In this document: piece after piece, positions 1 to 6,340 of the stretch
Position numbering within the stretch: the first letter of the stretch is position 1
Layout: every line of letters starts with the position of its first letter
NCBI GenBank assembly: GCA_947628725.1
Contig: CANRAQ010000040.1
Span: 1-9,029 of the forward strand
DNA from: an uncultured Bacilli bacterium
GTDB lineage: Bacteria; Bacillota_I; Bacilli_A; RF39; UBA660
Direction of reading: 5' to 3'
DNA length: 9,029 nt
The notes under the pieces: model-generated
Told to the model about the DNA's origin: nothing
Seen by the model: the letters and a program-made list of their open reading frames with translations, nothing else
Database searches by the model: none
Program-made: the position numbers and the translations under genes

Positions 1-57
1 TAAATTTGTGCAAGAACATTATTAATAATTGATATTTATATATTAAATTGTTTATAA

Positions 58-243
58 GCAAAAGTTGTAATTATCTTTCACAATCGCTCCAGTAACCAAT
101 TTGTCAGAACTTTTTCCAACATTAATATATAGAAATCAATCGAAATATTGGTTTTTTATGATAAAGAAATATTTCATCCAAAAAACAAGATAAAGTTAAA
201 CGAAAAAAGACTGTTTTCAAATTTTTATTTGTCAACAGTCTGA
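58..243 (+). pseudogene. Possible decayed C-terminal tail of a coding region (transposase remnant?)
   Basis: One plus-strand frame is open from 58 to 243 except for a single TAG at 130-132. The last 36 codons (133-240, stop TGA 241-243) are protein-like and end in RLFSNFYLSTV. A short Lys/Arg-rich tail ending in LFSTV-like residues, sitting on an inverted repeat and followed at once by a terminator, reminds me of the ends of IS transposase genes, where the terminal repeat overlaps the C terminus. No catalytic motif is visible, no start codon is supported, and only the tail could be present. AT-rich sequence can also give such a frame by chance. The transposase reading is a guess; the open frame and its stop are directly visible. 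Confidence 0.25.
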
Positions 244-270
244 AAACACTATGAAGGAGTTTTCTTTTTT
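209..270 (+). terminator. Hairpin cluster with T-tract (plus-strand rho-independent terminator)
   Basis: Two hairpins lie in tandem. The first pairs GACTGTT (209-215) with AACAGTC (234-240). The second pairs GAAAAC (242-247) with GTTTTC (259-264), extended past an A-A mismatch by C249-G257 and T250-G256, and is followed directly by six T (265-270), as expected of a terminator read left to right. GTTTTCA (213-219) could instead pair with TGAAAAC (241-247), which would exclude the terminator stem. The structure sits at the end of the open frame stopping at 243. On the minus strand there is no T-tract after the stem, so it does not obviously end the CYTH transcript. Confidence 0.55.
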
Positions 271-347
271 ATAAATTAGGAAAACTATCCAATTAGGTCT
301 AGCTTTTTAGCTATAGCATAGTAGGTAATAAATAATTGTTTATATTA

Positions 348-833
348 TTAATCAATTTTATTACAGTTAATAACTTCTTCTAAATCTTTATAAACTTTAT
401 CCACATTTTCTTTTAAACCTTCTATTGCTATTACATTCATAACTGGTTCTATATATTCATCAATTTCAAATTTAACATTATTTTTTTCATAAACATATCT
501 TTTTCTTTTCAATATTTTTCTATTTGTTAAATTTAATATTTCTATTAAAGAATAAACAAAATCTTGATTGTCATCGTTAATAATTAAATCTTTTGACTCT
601 TTTGATATTTTTAAATCATTATCATTCAAATTATCATCTTTAAAATTTAATATTTTTAAGACTTTATCATCATAAATATTTTCAGTAACACGGGCCATTA
701 TAGGTCCTCCATTTTTATACAATATTCGAGTTTGAAAATATTCATCTTTCTTTTCATATTTGTTTAGCATGCAATAATTCACAAAATCTTTTATATCTCT
801 TACTTTAAAACTATATTCATATTCTTCATTCAT
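348..833 (-). CDS. CYTH-fold protein (triphosphate tunnel / class IV adenylate cyclase-like)
   Basis: The 161-aa product looks like a compact CYTH-domain protein. The N terminus has an acidic strand E4-Y-E6 followed by F9-K10, in the place of the family ExExK signature. Next come basic strands with R36, K40 and R48, and a late block KRKR (109-112) followed by KFEIDEY (121-127) and AIEG (136-139), matching the usual R/K strand, EID strand and EIEG strand of the tunnel. CYTH enzymes bind triphosphates and divalent metal; substrates range from thiamine triphosphate and inorganic triphosphate to ATP, so the substrate here is unknown. Two usual positions differ: Ser8 replaces the signature Lys and Ala136 replaces the first Glu of EIEG. 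Its ATG overlaps the stop of the upstream ATPase (TAATG), with AAAGGTG as ribosome site about 7 bases upstream. The protein is probably cytosolic. Family assignment is moderately sure; activity is not. Confidence 0.72.
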   Translation of the reverse strand: MNEEYEYSFKVRDIKDFVNYCMLNKYEKKDEYFQTRILYKNGGPIMARVTENIYDDKVLKILNFKDDNLNDNDLKISKESKDLIINDDNQDFVYSLIEILNLTNRKILKRKRYVYEKNNVKFEIDEYIEPVMNVIAIEGLKENVDKVYKDLEEVINCNKID

Positions 834-1723
834 TATTTTTCACCTTTATTAATTTCAGATTTTTTATTAAATTCATTTTCATGTTCTTTAAAAAAGTTAT
901 AATACACTAAAACATTAGATAATTCTGTCCAATCTTTAGTAGTCACAGGAACTTGATCTAAATCATAAATCTTGGCATCCATAAGTTTTAATAAAAATGG
1001 AGAATGTGTAGAAATTATAAATTGACAATTATAAAATCTAACAGAATCTTCTATAAATTTTTTTAATTTTAATTGATTTTCCGCAGATAAACTGTTTTCT
1101 GGTTCATCTAGAATATAAATACTATCTTCTTCTATTTCCCTTTCCCAAAACATAAGAGCTGATTCACCATTTGACCACTCTATAATATTATTATTCCCTA
1201 GTCGTTCTCTAACAAATCTTGACATTGACTTTCTTTTTGTTTCATAACTTGTTCTCAACTCATCATAATTATCAAATGAATTTCCATCTTTATTAAATTT
1301 ATAATCTAAATACTCTTTACTTAATTTTTCTTTTTGTCTATTGACATTAGCATTGATTGAACGCACATCTAAAAGGTAATCAAAAACATCATCACTTGTT
1401 ATTAACTTTATTTCAGTTGGTTCATCAAAAGACATTTCATAATCACAATTTTTAACATATAAATCAAAATATGAACCTTTATCAATTATAGACTTTCTTG
1501 AAGCTTCTAATTTTTCTGAAATGATATTTATCAATGTTGTTTTTCCTGAACCATTACCTCCATAAAAAATTGTAATTTTATCAAAATCAATATTTCTAAA
1601 AGATTTATTTGAAAATAAATGTAAGGGATAATAATTATTAAATATTCTTCTTCGCTCATCATAACAAACAATATTGTGTTCTTGAAGTTCATCTAATAAA
1701 GTAAAATTTTTTAAGTAAACCAT
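833..1723 (-). CDS. AAA/ABC-type stand-alone ATPase (COG3910-like)
   Basis: The 296-aa product is a soluble P-loop ATPase of the ABC/SMC-related AAA group. Walker A GGNGSGKT is at 55-62, an ABC-like signature WSNGES at 183-188, Walker B IYILDEPE at 202-209 with catalytic Glu207, D-loop SLS at 211-213, and a switch His in ISTHSP at 237-242. The stretch YDLD (253-256) after the switch is typical of COG3910-like predicted ATPases. Residues 73-180 form a variable, charged, probably helical insert between Walker A and the signature. There is no TOPRIM, nuclease, transporter or membrane segment, so it is neither an OLD nuclease nor a transporter subunit. The start is well supported by AGGAGGT (1729-1735), five bases from the ATG. 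The gene is translationally coupled to the CYTH gene, suggesting a two-component module. ATP binding and hydrolysis are near certain from the motifs; the biological role is unknown. Confidence 0.85.
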   Translation of the reverse strand: MVYLKNFTLLDELQEHNIVCYDERRRIFNNYYPLHLFSNKSFRNIDFDKITIFYGGNGSGKTTLINIISEKLEASRKSIIDKGSYFDLYVKNCDYEMSFDEPTEIKLITSDDVFDYLLDVRSINANVNRQKEKLSKEYLDYKFNKDGNSFDNYDELRTSYETKRKSMSRFVRERLGNNNIIEWSNGESALMFWEREIEEDSIYILDEPENSLSAENQLKLKKFIEDSVRFYNCQFIISTHSPFLLKLMDAKIYDLDQVPVTTKDWTELSNVLVYYNFFKEHENEFNKKSEINKGEK

Positions 1724-1760
1724 TTTTTACCTCCTGTACCTAGTAAAATCATTAATCAAT

Positions 1761-1789
1761 ATTATACAATATTTAGGCACATTTTTCTA
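1761..1789 (-). promoter_or_regulatory. Candidate sigma-A promoter for the ATPase-CYTH pair
   Basis: On the minus strand a perfect TATAAT (1761-1766) lies 17 bases downstream of TAGAAA (1784-1789, four of six to TTGACA). The -10 is 37 bases before the ATPase ATG and leaves room for the ribosome site. It implies the pair has its own promoter apart from the XRE-VanZ gene upstream. Such hexamers arise easily in AT-rich DNA. Confidence 0.45.
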
Positions 1790-1818
1790 TATTCACTTGA
1801 AATAATCAATATAATTTA

Positions 1819-2010
1819 TTATGTTAATTTAATATATTGAGAATATAAAATTTCAAATATAAGTAAAGTCATTACTCCATTGGCAAATCTGCCTAAATAG
1901 CTACAAATATTATTCTATAATCTCAATTGATTTCCCATGTTTTTTATCAAAAATTCATATTCATTAGATTTTTCTAATATAAATTTAGAAGGTTTTCCTA
2001 TATTTAATTT
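1819..2010 (-). pseudogene. Possible decayed coding stretch downstream of the XRE-VanZ gene
   Basis: The reading frame of the XRE-VanZ gene, after its TGA (2011-2013), stays open for 31 codons to a TAG (1915-1917) and then for another 31 codons to a TAA (1819-1821). The first part is rich in Lys, Glu and Asn; the second contains the protein-like segment GRFANGVMTLLIFE. No ribosome site or convincing start precedes it, and the VanZ-like domain already looks complete before the TGA. It could be a gene remnant, a longer ancestral C terminus, or chance in AT-rich DNA. I do not recognise the family. Confidence 0.2.
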
Positions 2011-2895
2011 TCATAATATTTTTTTCGAAATTTTATAAATTTTTACATATATAACATAAAATATCATCATACCAAAAGTTCTAAGTATTAAATCATCAAT
2101 ATCTAAAACTCCAACTTTAAATACATATTGGAATAATTCTATTAATAAATTTATTCCAAATGATAATATGAAATTAAATAAAAACTTTTTAACTTTAAAT
2201 AGTTCAATTATAAAATATTCTAAAGGTACAAATACTAGTAAGTTCCCAAATACATTTATAATAATTGAGTATATTGTTCCATTTTTAAATATATCGAATG
2301 TAGACTTAAAAGGAATTAGATTATAACTATCAATATTATTATATCTAGCAAATACTACCATATTAAATAATAAAATCACATAATATATAAATACTATTAC
2401 ATGAGAAAGTTTTAACATTTTCCTTTTGTCTTCTATTTTTTCAACATAATTATTACTATATATTCTACTACCAATTATTACAAATATAGAAGCAACAACT
2501 ATAATTAATAATCTAAGAAAATAATTAACTTCTATATTTGGATCGTATTCAAATCTTAAATAAAATAAGAAAGACAATATAGATAATATATAAAAGAAAA
2601 TAGTTAATTTAAACTGAAAGTTATATTTGTTTGCTTTAGTTATTTCATTATACTCAATTAATTGTTCCACTTCATTTTTACTTTTCTTGTTTTCTCCATT
2701 TAATAATTCTGATACATCTATATTAAGTTCCTTTGATAATGGAAGAAGTAAAGATATATCTGGGGTTCCTTTTCCTGTTTCCCATCTTGAAATAGCTTTT
2801 TCAGTAACAAATAACTTTTTAGCTAGTTCATCTTGAGTAATTCCTAATTCTTTTCTTTTCATTTTTATAAAATTAGATATTTTATTTAGATCCAT
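2011..2895 (-). CDS. XRE-family HTH regulator fused to a VanZ-like membrane domain
   Basis: The 294-aa product has two parts. Residues 6-65 are an XRE/Cro-C1 helix-turn-helix: ITQDELAKKL at 19-28, recognition region VTEKAISRWETGKGTPD at 30-46, then the usual tail LSKELNIDVSELL. From about residue 93 there are roughly six membrane segments. The last four (about 160-290) resemble VanZ: NLIPFKSTFDIF (196-207), a GNLLVFVP segment, a LLIELFQ segment and a DIDDLILRTFG stretch. VanZ-like proteins are linked to low-level teicoplanin resistance in the vanA cluster, but most family members are uncharacterised. The fusion suggests a membrane-held DNA-binding protein. Its start overlaps the end of the upstream membrane-protein gene by 14 bases, with GGGG (2901-2904) as ribosome site. 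The gene ends in TGA, which shows standard stop usage. DNA target and signal are unknown. Confidence 0.85.
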   Translation of the reverse strand: MDLNKISNFIKMKRKELGITQDELAKKLFVTEKAISRWETGKGTPDISLLLPLSKELNIDVSELLNGENKKSKNEVEQLIEYNEITKANKYNFQFKLTIFFYILSILSFLFYLRFEYDPNIEVNYFLRLLIIVVASIFVIIGSRIYSNNYVEKIEDKRKMLKLSHVIVFIYYVILLFNMVVFARYNNIDSYNLIPFKSTFDIFKNGTIYSIIINVFGNLLVFVPLEYFIIELFKVKKFLFNFILSFGINLLIELFQYVFKVGVLDIDDLILRTFGMMIFYVIYVKIYKISKKIL

Positions 2896-3547
2896 TTATA
2901 TCCCCAACCAATTTACATTTATGATTATTTAAATAATTATTATACTCTTCTTGTGATGCTTCATTTTGTTCATCATAAGTTATATGTATTATACCACCAA
3001 TATCTAAAATTTCATAATGTTTACCTATACTATAATGAAAACTATCCATAGCGCCTGCTGAATAAGAATACACCTCATAATTATTATCACAAAAATAATG
3101 CATATCACCATATATATTATTCCTATTTGATTCTTCACTCATGGTTACTCTAATACCAAAGCAGAAAGCGAAAAAAAATAGTGATGGCAAAAAGAACATA
3201 GATAGTATAGATATAATAAGAGCAAGTATAATTATAAATACTTTCATAAACTTATTATCATCAATTAATCCAAAAGCAACTAATGCAATTATATTAGAAA
3301 AACTGAAAAAAAATTGAGGTATATTTTTAGAAAATAACCATGTAAAAAAATAAATAATACAAACAGCTTCCTTATATTTAATATCTTTTCTAAAAACAAT
3401 CAATATAATTAAATTTATTATAATCAAAATAAACATTATTATTTGATAAAGTAATCCGCTTATTTTTAATGAACTTAATCCAATATTATAGATCAAGTAT
3501 AGTACCAACATAATAAATGCATAATAATTCATTAAAATTTTTTTCAT
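2882..3547 (-). CDS. Multi-pass membrane protein with soluble C-terminal domain, unknown function
   Basis: I do not recognise the family. The frame also opens at a GTG (3554-3556), but the ATG at 3547 is favoured, because AGGAAG lies only 2 bases from the GTG while AAGTGA sits 5 bases from the ATG. This gives 221 aa. The first 135 residues are strongly hydrophobic with five or six likely membrane segments. The last 85 or so are polar and rich in Tyr, Asn and Glu, with a DMHYFCDNNYEVYSYSAGAM segment and two Cys (one in YFCDN, one near the end in HKCKLVGD). The hydrophilic tail may be a sensory or binding domain. The stop overlaps the XRE-VanZ start by 14 bases, so the two are translationally coupled and probably act together. 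This gene follows the terminators of the preceding operon and so probably begins a transcript. Confidence 0.75.
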   Translation of the reverse strand: MKKILMNYYAFIMLVLYLIYNIGLSSLKISGLLYQIIMFILIIINLIILIVFRKDIKYKEAVCIIYFFTWLFSKNIPQFFFSFSNIIALVAFGLIDDNKFMKVFIIILALIISILSMFFLPSLFFFAFCFGIRVTMSEESNRNNIYGDMHYFCDNNYEVYSYSAGAMDSFHYSIGKHYEILDIGGIIHITYDEQNEASQEEYNNYLNNHKCKLVGDINGSK

Positions 3548-3552
3548 AAAAA

Positions 3553-3564
3553 TCACTTCTTCCT
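3553..3564 (-). promoter_or_regulatory. Ribosome binding region deciding the start at 3547
   Basis: On the minus strand AGGAAGAAGTGA (3564 to 3553) precedes ATG at 3547. AGGAAG is too close to the in-frame GTG (3556) to serve it. AAGTGA is 5 bases from the ATG. The GTG lies inside this purine-rich block. Confidence 0.45.
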
Positions 3565-3597
3565 AAAAAAAGAATATTATAGATTTTAAAAAAAGTC

Positions 3598-3616
3598 ACC
3601 CTATGAATCATAGGAT
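3598..3616 (-). terminator. Second hairpin of a tandem terminator
   Basis: On the minus strand ATCCTATG pairs with CATAGGGT around a 3-base loop (8 bp including one T-G pair), followed after three bases by seven T (3588-3594). It lies directly after the stronger hairpin at 3618-3642 and may act as a back-up. It precedes the start of the gene at 3547. Confidence 0.45.
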
Positions 3617-3617
3617 T

Positions 3618-3642
3618 AAAAAAGAATGATTTTACCATTCTT
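3618..3642 (-). terminator. Rho-independent terminator of the GGCT-PatB-DUF5684 operon
   Basis: On the minus strand AAGAATG (3642 to 3636) pairs with CATTCTT (3628 to 3622) around a 7-base loop, and the stem runs into a T-tract, six T in all. It begins 17 bases after the stop of the DUF5684-like gene, the expected place for its terminator. Confidence 0.75.
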
Positions 3643-3658
3643 CTTAAATATTACTTTA

Positions 3659-5095
3659 TCATTTTTTGTTATTATCAGTTACATCGACTATAATTTTTGG
3701 ATTCTTTTCAATCAAATAATCACTAATATCTCTATAATCTTCACCAACCAAGGCTGTAGTAGAAATTAATATTTTAAAACCATTACCATTAACTATAATA
3801 TGTAAGAGTTCTTGAGAATAACTATGTTTACCTAATTCTACATAACTATCTTTATATATTCTTTCTATTTCAGAATATTCAAATGAATAGATTTCTTTAT
3901 TTTGTTTAATTATCATATAATTATCAGTTAAAAAATAATACCTATTATTCCAATAATCAATGTTACCAATTTTATCTAAAAGATTATTATCTATTAAATA
4001 CCTTTTAATTTTTACTAAAGTTAAAAGTGTACCTATTCGTTCTGCAATTCTTAATATCATTAATGTACCAATAAATATAATATGATAATAAAAATTATGC
4101 TTAATACCAATATATAAAGATATAATAAGTAAAATAATAGTAATGCATACATATACCATTATATCTGCTCTACCAATATCTATGTATTCATCTATGGTTA
4201 GTTTTTTATTTCCTTTTTTCTTCGTTTCTTTTCTTAATTTACTAGAATCATATTCTGAATTATCAAAAGCTAATAAAGGCCATAAAACTGATGGAATAAG
4301 CATCATTAAAACACAATACGAATCATTTTTATTAAATACCTTAGCCATATTATAAAAAAGCGTAAAAATAAATACTACATTCACTATTGGAACAAATAAT
4401 AGTAAAGACCACCATGCAGAGCCTAATACATCTTTTGACAAACAACCAATATTGTAAAAAGGTATTAATGAAATCCAACCTTTATTTCTTGTTTTTCTTA
4501 ATGTTCCCCACATACTAATAATAGAAATAAATAATAGAACATATAATGAATACCCTACAATTTTCATTCCTTTAAAACTGATTTCATATTGATAATTTAA
4601 ATCTTTAAATATATTTCTAACATCTTCCCTATATTGTTTATCAGCTGAAGCATATAAGACTGAATTATCATTATATACTATTTCCTTGTAATAATCACCA
4701 CTTGTATTATATTCATAGTATTCGAAAAACAAATTAATTGAAACACTATTTTTCCCAGTAACATTTGTATTATTATAAATAACATCTTTTTTCCATTTAG
4801 AGAAGAAATCCAAAAGTACATCTCTATTATTGAATGTTGAATAACTAATTAAATAAGGGCAAGTATCTTTATCTGTAATTAAATAGTCTGTCATTCCTGG
4901 ATATTCTCTTTTTTCTTGTAAGTTAGTTACATGACAACCTTTTTCTTCCATATATTTAGTAAAATAATTTTTATCAATTTTATCAGGAAGTTTAGCACTA
5001 AACATCATAACAAATCCAATTATAAATAATAAAGCAATAGCACAATTATTAATAATTGTAAAAATTAAACTAAACAAAGCATTCTTGCTTTTCAT
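3659..5095 (-). CDS. DUF5684-like multi-pass membrane protein with soluble C-terminal domain
   Basis: The frame is open to an ATG at 5122, but that codon has no ribosome site; the next ATG at 5095 follows GAGGTG (5100-5105) closely and begins MKSKNALFSL, giving 478 aa. Positions below are from 5095. One membrane helix at about 8-34 is followed by a polar, presumably extracytoplasmic domain (35-175) with two Cys (in KGCHVT and DTCPYL). Then comes a DUF5684-like block at about 180-280: a helix, the segment NKGWISLIPFYNIG, GSAWWSLLLFVPIVNVVF and a PSVLWPLLAF end. Two further helices (about 311-350) lead to a soluble tail (about 385-470) starting YYFLTDNYMIIK, which may be a PH-like fold (similar to DUF6709 as I remember it). 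No enzyme motif is visible. It is the last gene of an operon behind PatB, 41 bases downstream. The cellular role is unknown. Confidence 0.75.
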   Translation of the reverse strand: MKSKNALFSLIFTIINNCAIALLFIIGFVMMFSAKLPDKIDKNYFTKYMEEKGCHVTNLQEKREYPGMTDYLITDKDTCPYLISYSTFNNRDVLLDFFSKWKKDVIYNNTNVTGKNSVSINLFFEYYEYNTSGDYYKEIVYNDNSVLYASADKQYREDVRNIFKDLNYQYEISFKGMKIVGYSLYVLLFISIISMWGTLRKTRNKGWISLIPFYNIGCLSKDVLGSAWWSLLLFVPIVNVVFIFTLFYNMAKVFNKNDSYCVLMMLIPSVLWPLLAFDNSEYDSSKLRKETKKKGNKKLTIDEYIDIGRADIMVYVCITIILLIISLYIGIKHNFYYHIIFIGTLMILRIAERIGTLLTLVKIKRYLIDNNLLDKIGNIDYWNNRYYFLTDNYMIIKQNKEIYSFEYSEIERIYKDSYVELGKHSYSQELLHIIVNGNGFKILISTTALVGEDYRDISDYLIEKNPKIIVDVTDNNKK

Positions 5096-5099
5096 AAGG

Positions 5100-5105
5100 C
5101 ACCTC
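5100..5105 (-). promoter_or_regulatory. Ribosome site that fixes the start at 5095
   Basis: GAGGTG on the minus strand ends four bases before ATG 5095. The in-frame ATG at 5122 has only AT-rich sequence upstream, so the shorter protein is preferred. Confidence 0.65.
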
Positions 5106-5136
5106 ACATTGAAAATAATCATACTTAATTTATTAT

Positions 5137-6300
5137 CTAAAAATTTTTAAAAGTTTTTTCTAAATTTTCTAAAGCTAATTTTAATTTTTCTCTAGATAAT
5201 GCAACATTTAATCTTTGAAATCCACTTCCATTTTCTCCAAATTTTTTTCCACTATCTAACCATAATTTTGCTTTATTCAATAATAATTCATCTAACACAT
5301 CATTAGATAAATTAAGTTCATTAAAATCAAGCCATAAAAGGTATGTCCCTTCTGGATATATTAATTTTATTTTTGGTAGTTTTTCGTTAAGAAAAATATT
5401 AACATATTTTATGTTTTCTAATATATATTTTTTTACCTCACATAACCATTTTTGACCATTTTCATATGCTGATTCACATGCTACCAAGCCCATTATATTT
5501 ATCAAACTATATCCTGTATTCCATAATTCCCTTTGAAATTTTTTTCTTATTTCTTGATTAGGAATAAATATATTAGAAACCTGCAATCCCGCCAAATTGA
5601 AAGTTTTAGTTGGTGATGTGCAGAGAATTATATGATCCTGATAATCATAATATTTTAATAAGCAAGTATGATTACCATTCCATACAAAATCACAATGAAT
5701 TTCATCACTTACAATAAAAACATTATATTTTTTACATATTTCTATTATTTTATCTAATTCATTTTTAGTCCAAACTCTACCTATTGGATTATGTGGAGAA
5801 CATAATAAAAATAATTTTATATTATATTGTCTAATTTTATTTTCAAAGTCATCAAAATCAATTTCATAATGTCCATGTTTCAATACTAAATCACTACTAA
5901 TGATTTTCCTTTTATTGTCTAAAACTGTTTTTGAAAATGTATAATATACTGGATTATTTATTAAAACATAGTCATTTTCTTCAGTAAGTATTTTAATAGA
6001 ATTTGCTAATGCAACTCCAACAACGGGAGTTATAACAAGCCATTCTTGTTTTAACTCGACATTAAAATTACTTTGATACCATTTTTTTATTGCATTAAAA
6101 TACTTTTCATCAATTTTTGAATAACCAAATATTCCATGATCTATCCTTTTATGCAGAGCATTTAATATTTCTTCACTACACTTAAAATCCATATCTGCAA
6201 CCCACATAGGCAATACATCGTCTGGTTTATTCTTTGAAGATTTAAAATCATACTTTAAACTATTTGTACCATATCTATCAATCTCATTATCAAAATTCAT
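5137..6300 (-). CDS. patB: MalY/PatB family PLP-dependent C-S lyase (cystathionine beta-lyase type)
   Basis: The product is a fold-type I PLP enzyme of the MalY/PatB subgroup. Members cleave cystathionine or related cysteine S-conjugates to a thiol, pyruvate and ammonia, or act as aminotransferases. From ATG 6300 (387 aa, near the usual length) the N terminus MNFDNEIDRYGTNSLKYD and the following LPMWVADMDF (30-39) are hallmarks of the group. SPHNPIGRVW (168-177) and SDEIH (198-202) are PLP-site motifs, and Lys232 in SPTKTFNLAGLQ is the expected Schiff-base lysine. The C-terminal block FGENGSGFQRLNVA carries the carboxylate-binding Arg. The frame could open at a TTG (6318), but the ATG matches the family start and has GAGGTT (6305-6310). 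The protein is cytosolic. The next gene upstream, a GGCT-like protein, ends 40 bases away, so co-transcription is likely. Whether it acts in methionine synthesis or thiol breakdown cannot be told; the symbol marks the subgroup. Confidence 0.9.
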   Translation of the reverse strand: MNFDNEIDRYGTNSLKYDFKSSKNKPDDVLPMWVADMDFKCSEEILNALHKRIDHGIFGYSKIDEKYFNAIKKWYQSNFNVELKQEWLVITPVVGVALANSIKILTEENDYVLINNPVYYTFSKTVLDNKRKIISSDLVLKHGHYEIDFDDFENKIRQYNIKLFLLCSPHNPIGRVWTKNELDKIIEICKKYNVFIVSDEIHCDFVWNGNHTCLLKYYDYQDHIILCTSPTKTFNLAGLQVSNIFIPNQEIRKKFQRELWNTGYSLINIMGLVACESAYENGQKWLCEVKKYILENIKYVNIFLNEKLPKIKLIYPEGTYLLWLDFNELNLSNDVLDELLLNKAKLWLDSGKKFGENGSGFQRLNVALSREKLKLALENLEKTFKNF

Positions 6301-6304
6301 ATAT

Positions 6305-6310
6305 AACCTC
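6305..6310 (-). promoter_or_regulatory. Ribosome site fixing the PatB start at 6300
   Basis: GAGGTT on the minus strand lies just before ATG 6300, with its GAGG core six bases away. The alternative TTG at 6318 lies upstream of this site and would add six residues the family does not have. Confidence 0.65.
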
Positions 6311-6340
6311 ACTATCAACTTAACTAATTGTTATGCCTAA

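Noticed and set aside
142..175. 8-bp inverted repeat GAAATATT/AATATTTC
   Set aside because: It is purely AT-rich with an 18-base loop, likely by chance, and has no other sign of function.
300..313. TAGCT/AGCTA hairpin after the CYTH gene as its terminator
   Set aside because: The stem has only five pairs and no T-tract follows on the minus strand.
2011..2013. TGA read as Trp (code 4)
   Set aside because: Trp codons seen in the genes are TGG, the VanZ domain is complete at this point, and a TAG follows 31 codons later.
2627..2836. 69-codon plus-strand frame opposite the HTH region
   Set aside because: The minus strand there encodes a clear XRE domain, and the plus frame has no ribosome site.
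3571..3585. TATAAT upstream of the membrane-protein gene as its promoter
   Set aside because: A good -10 is present on the minus strand, but no usable -35 or TG extension is found, and it overlaps the tail of the terminator region.
4143..4355. 70-codon plus-strand frame opposite the DUF5684-like gene
   Set aside because: It is antisense to a well-supported gene and lacks a ribosome site.
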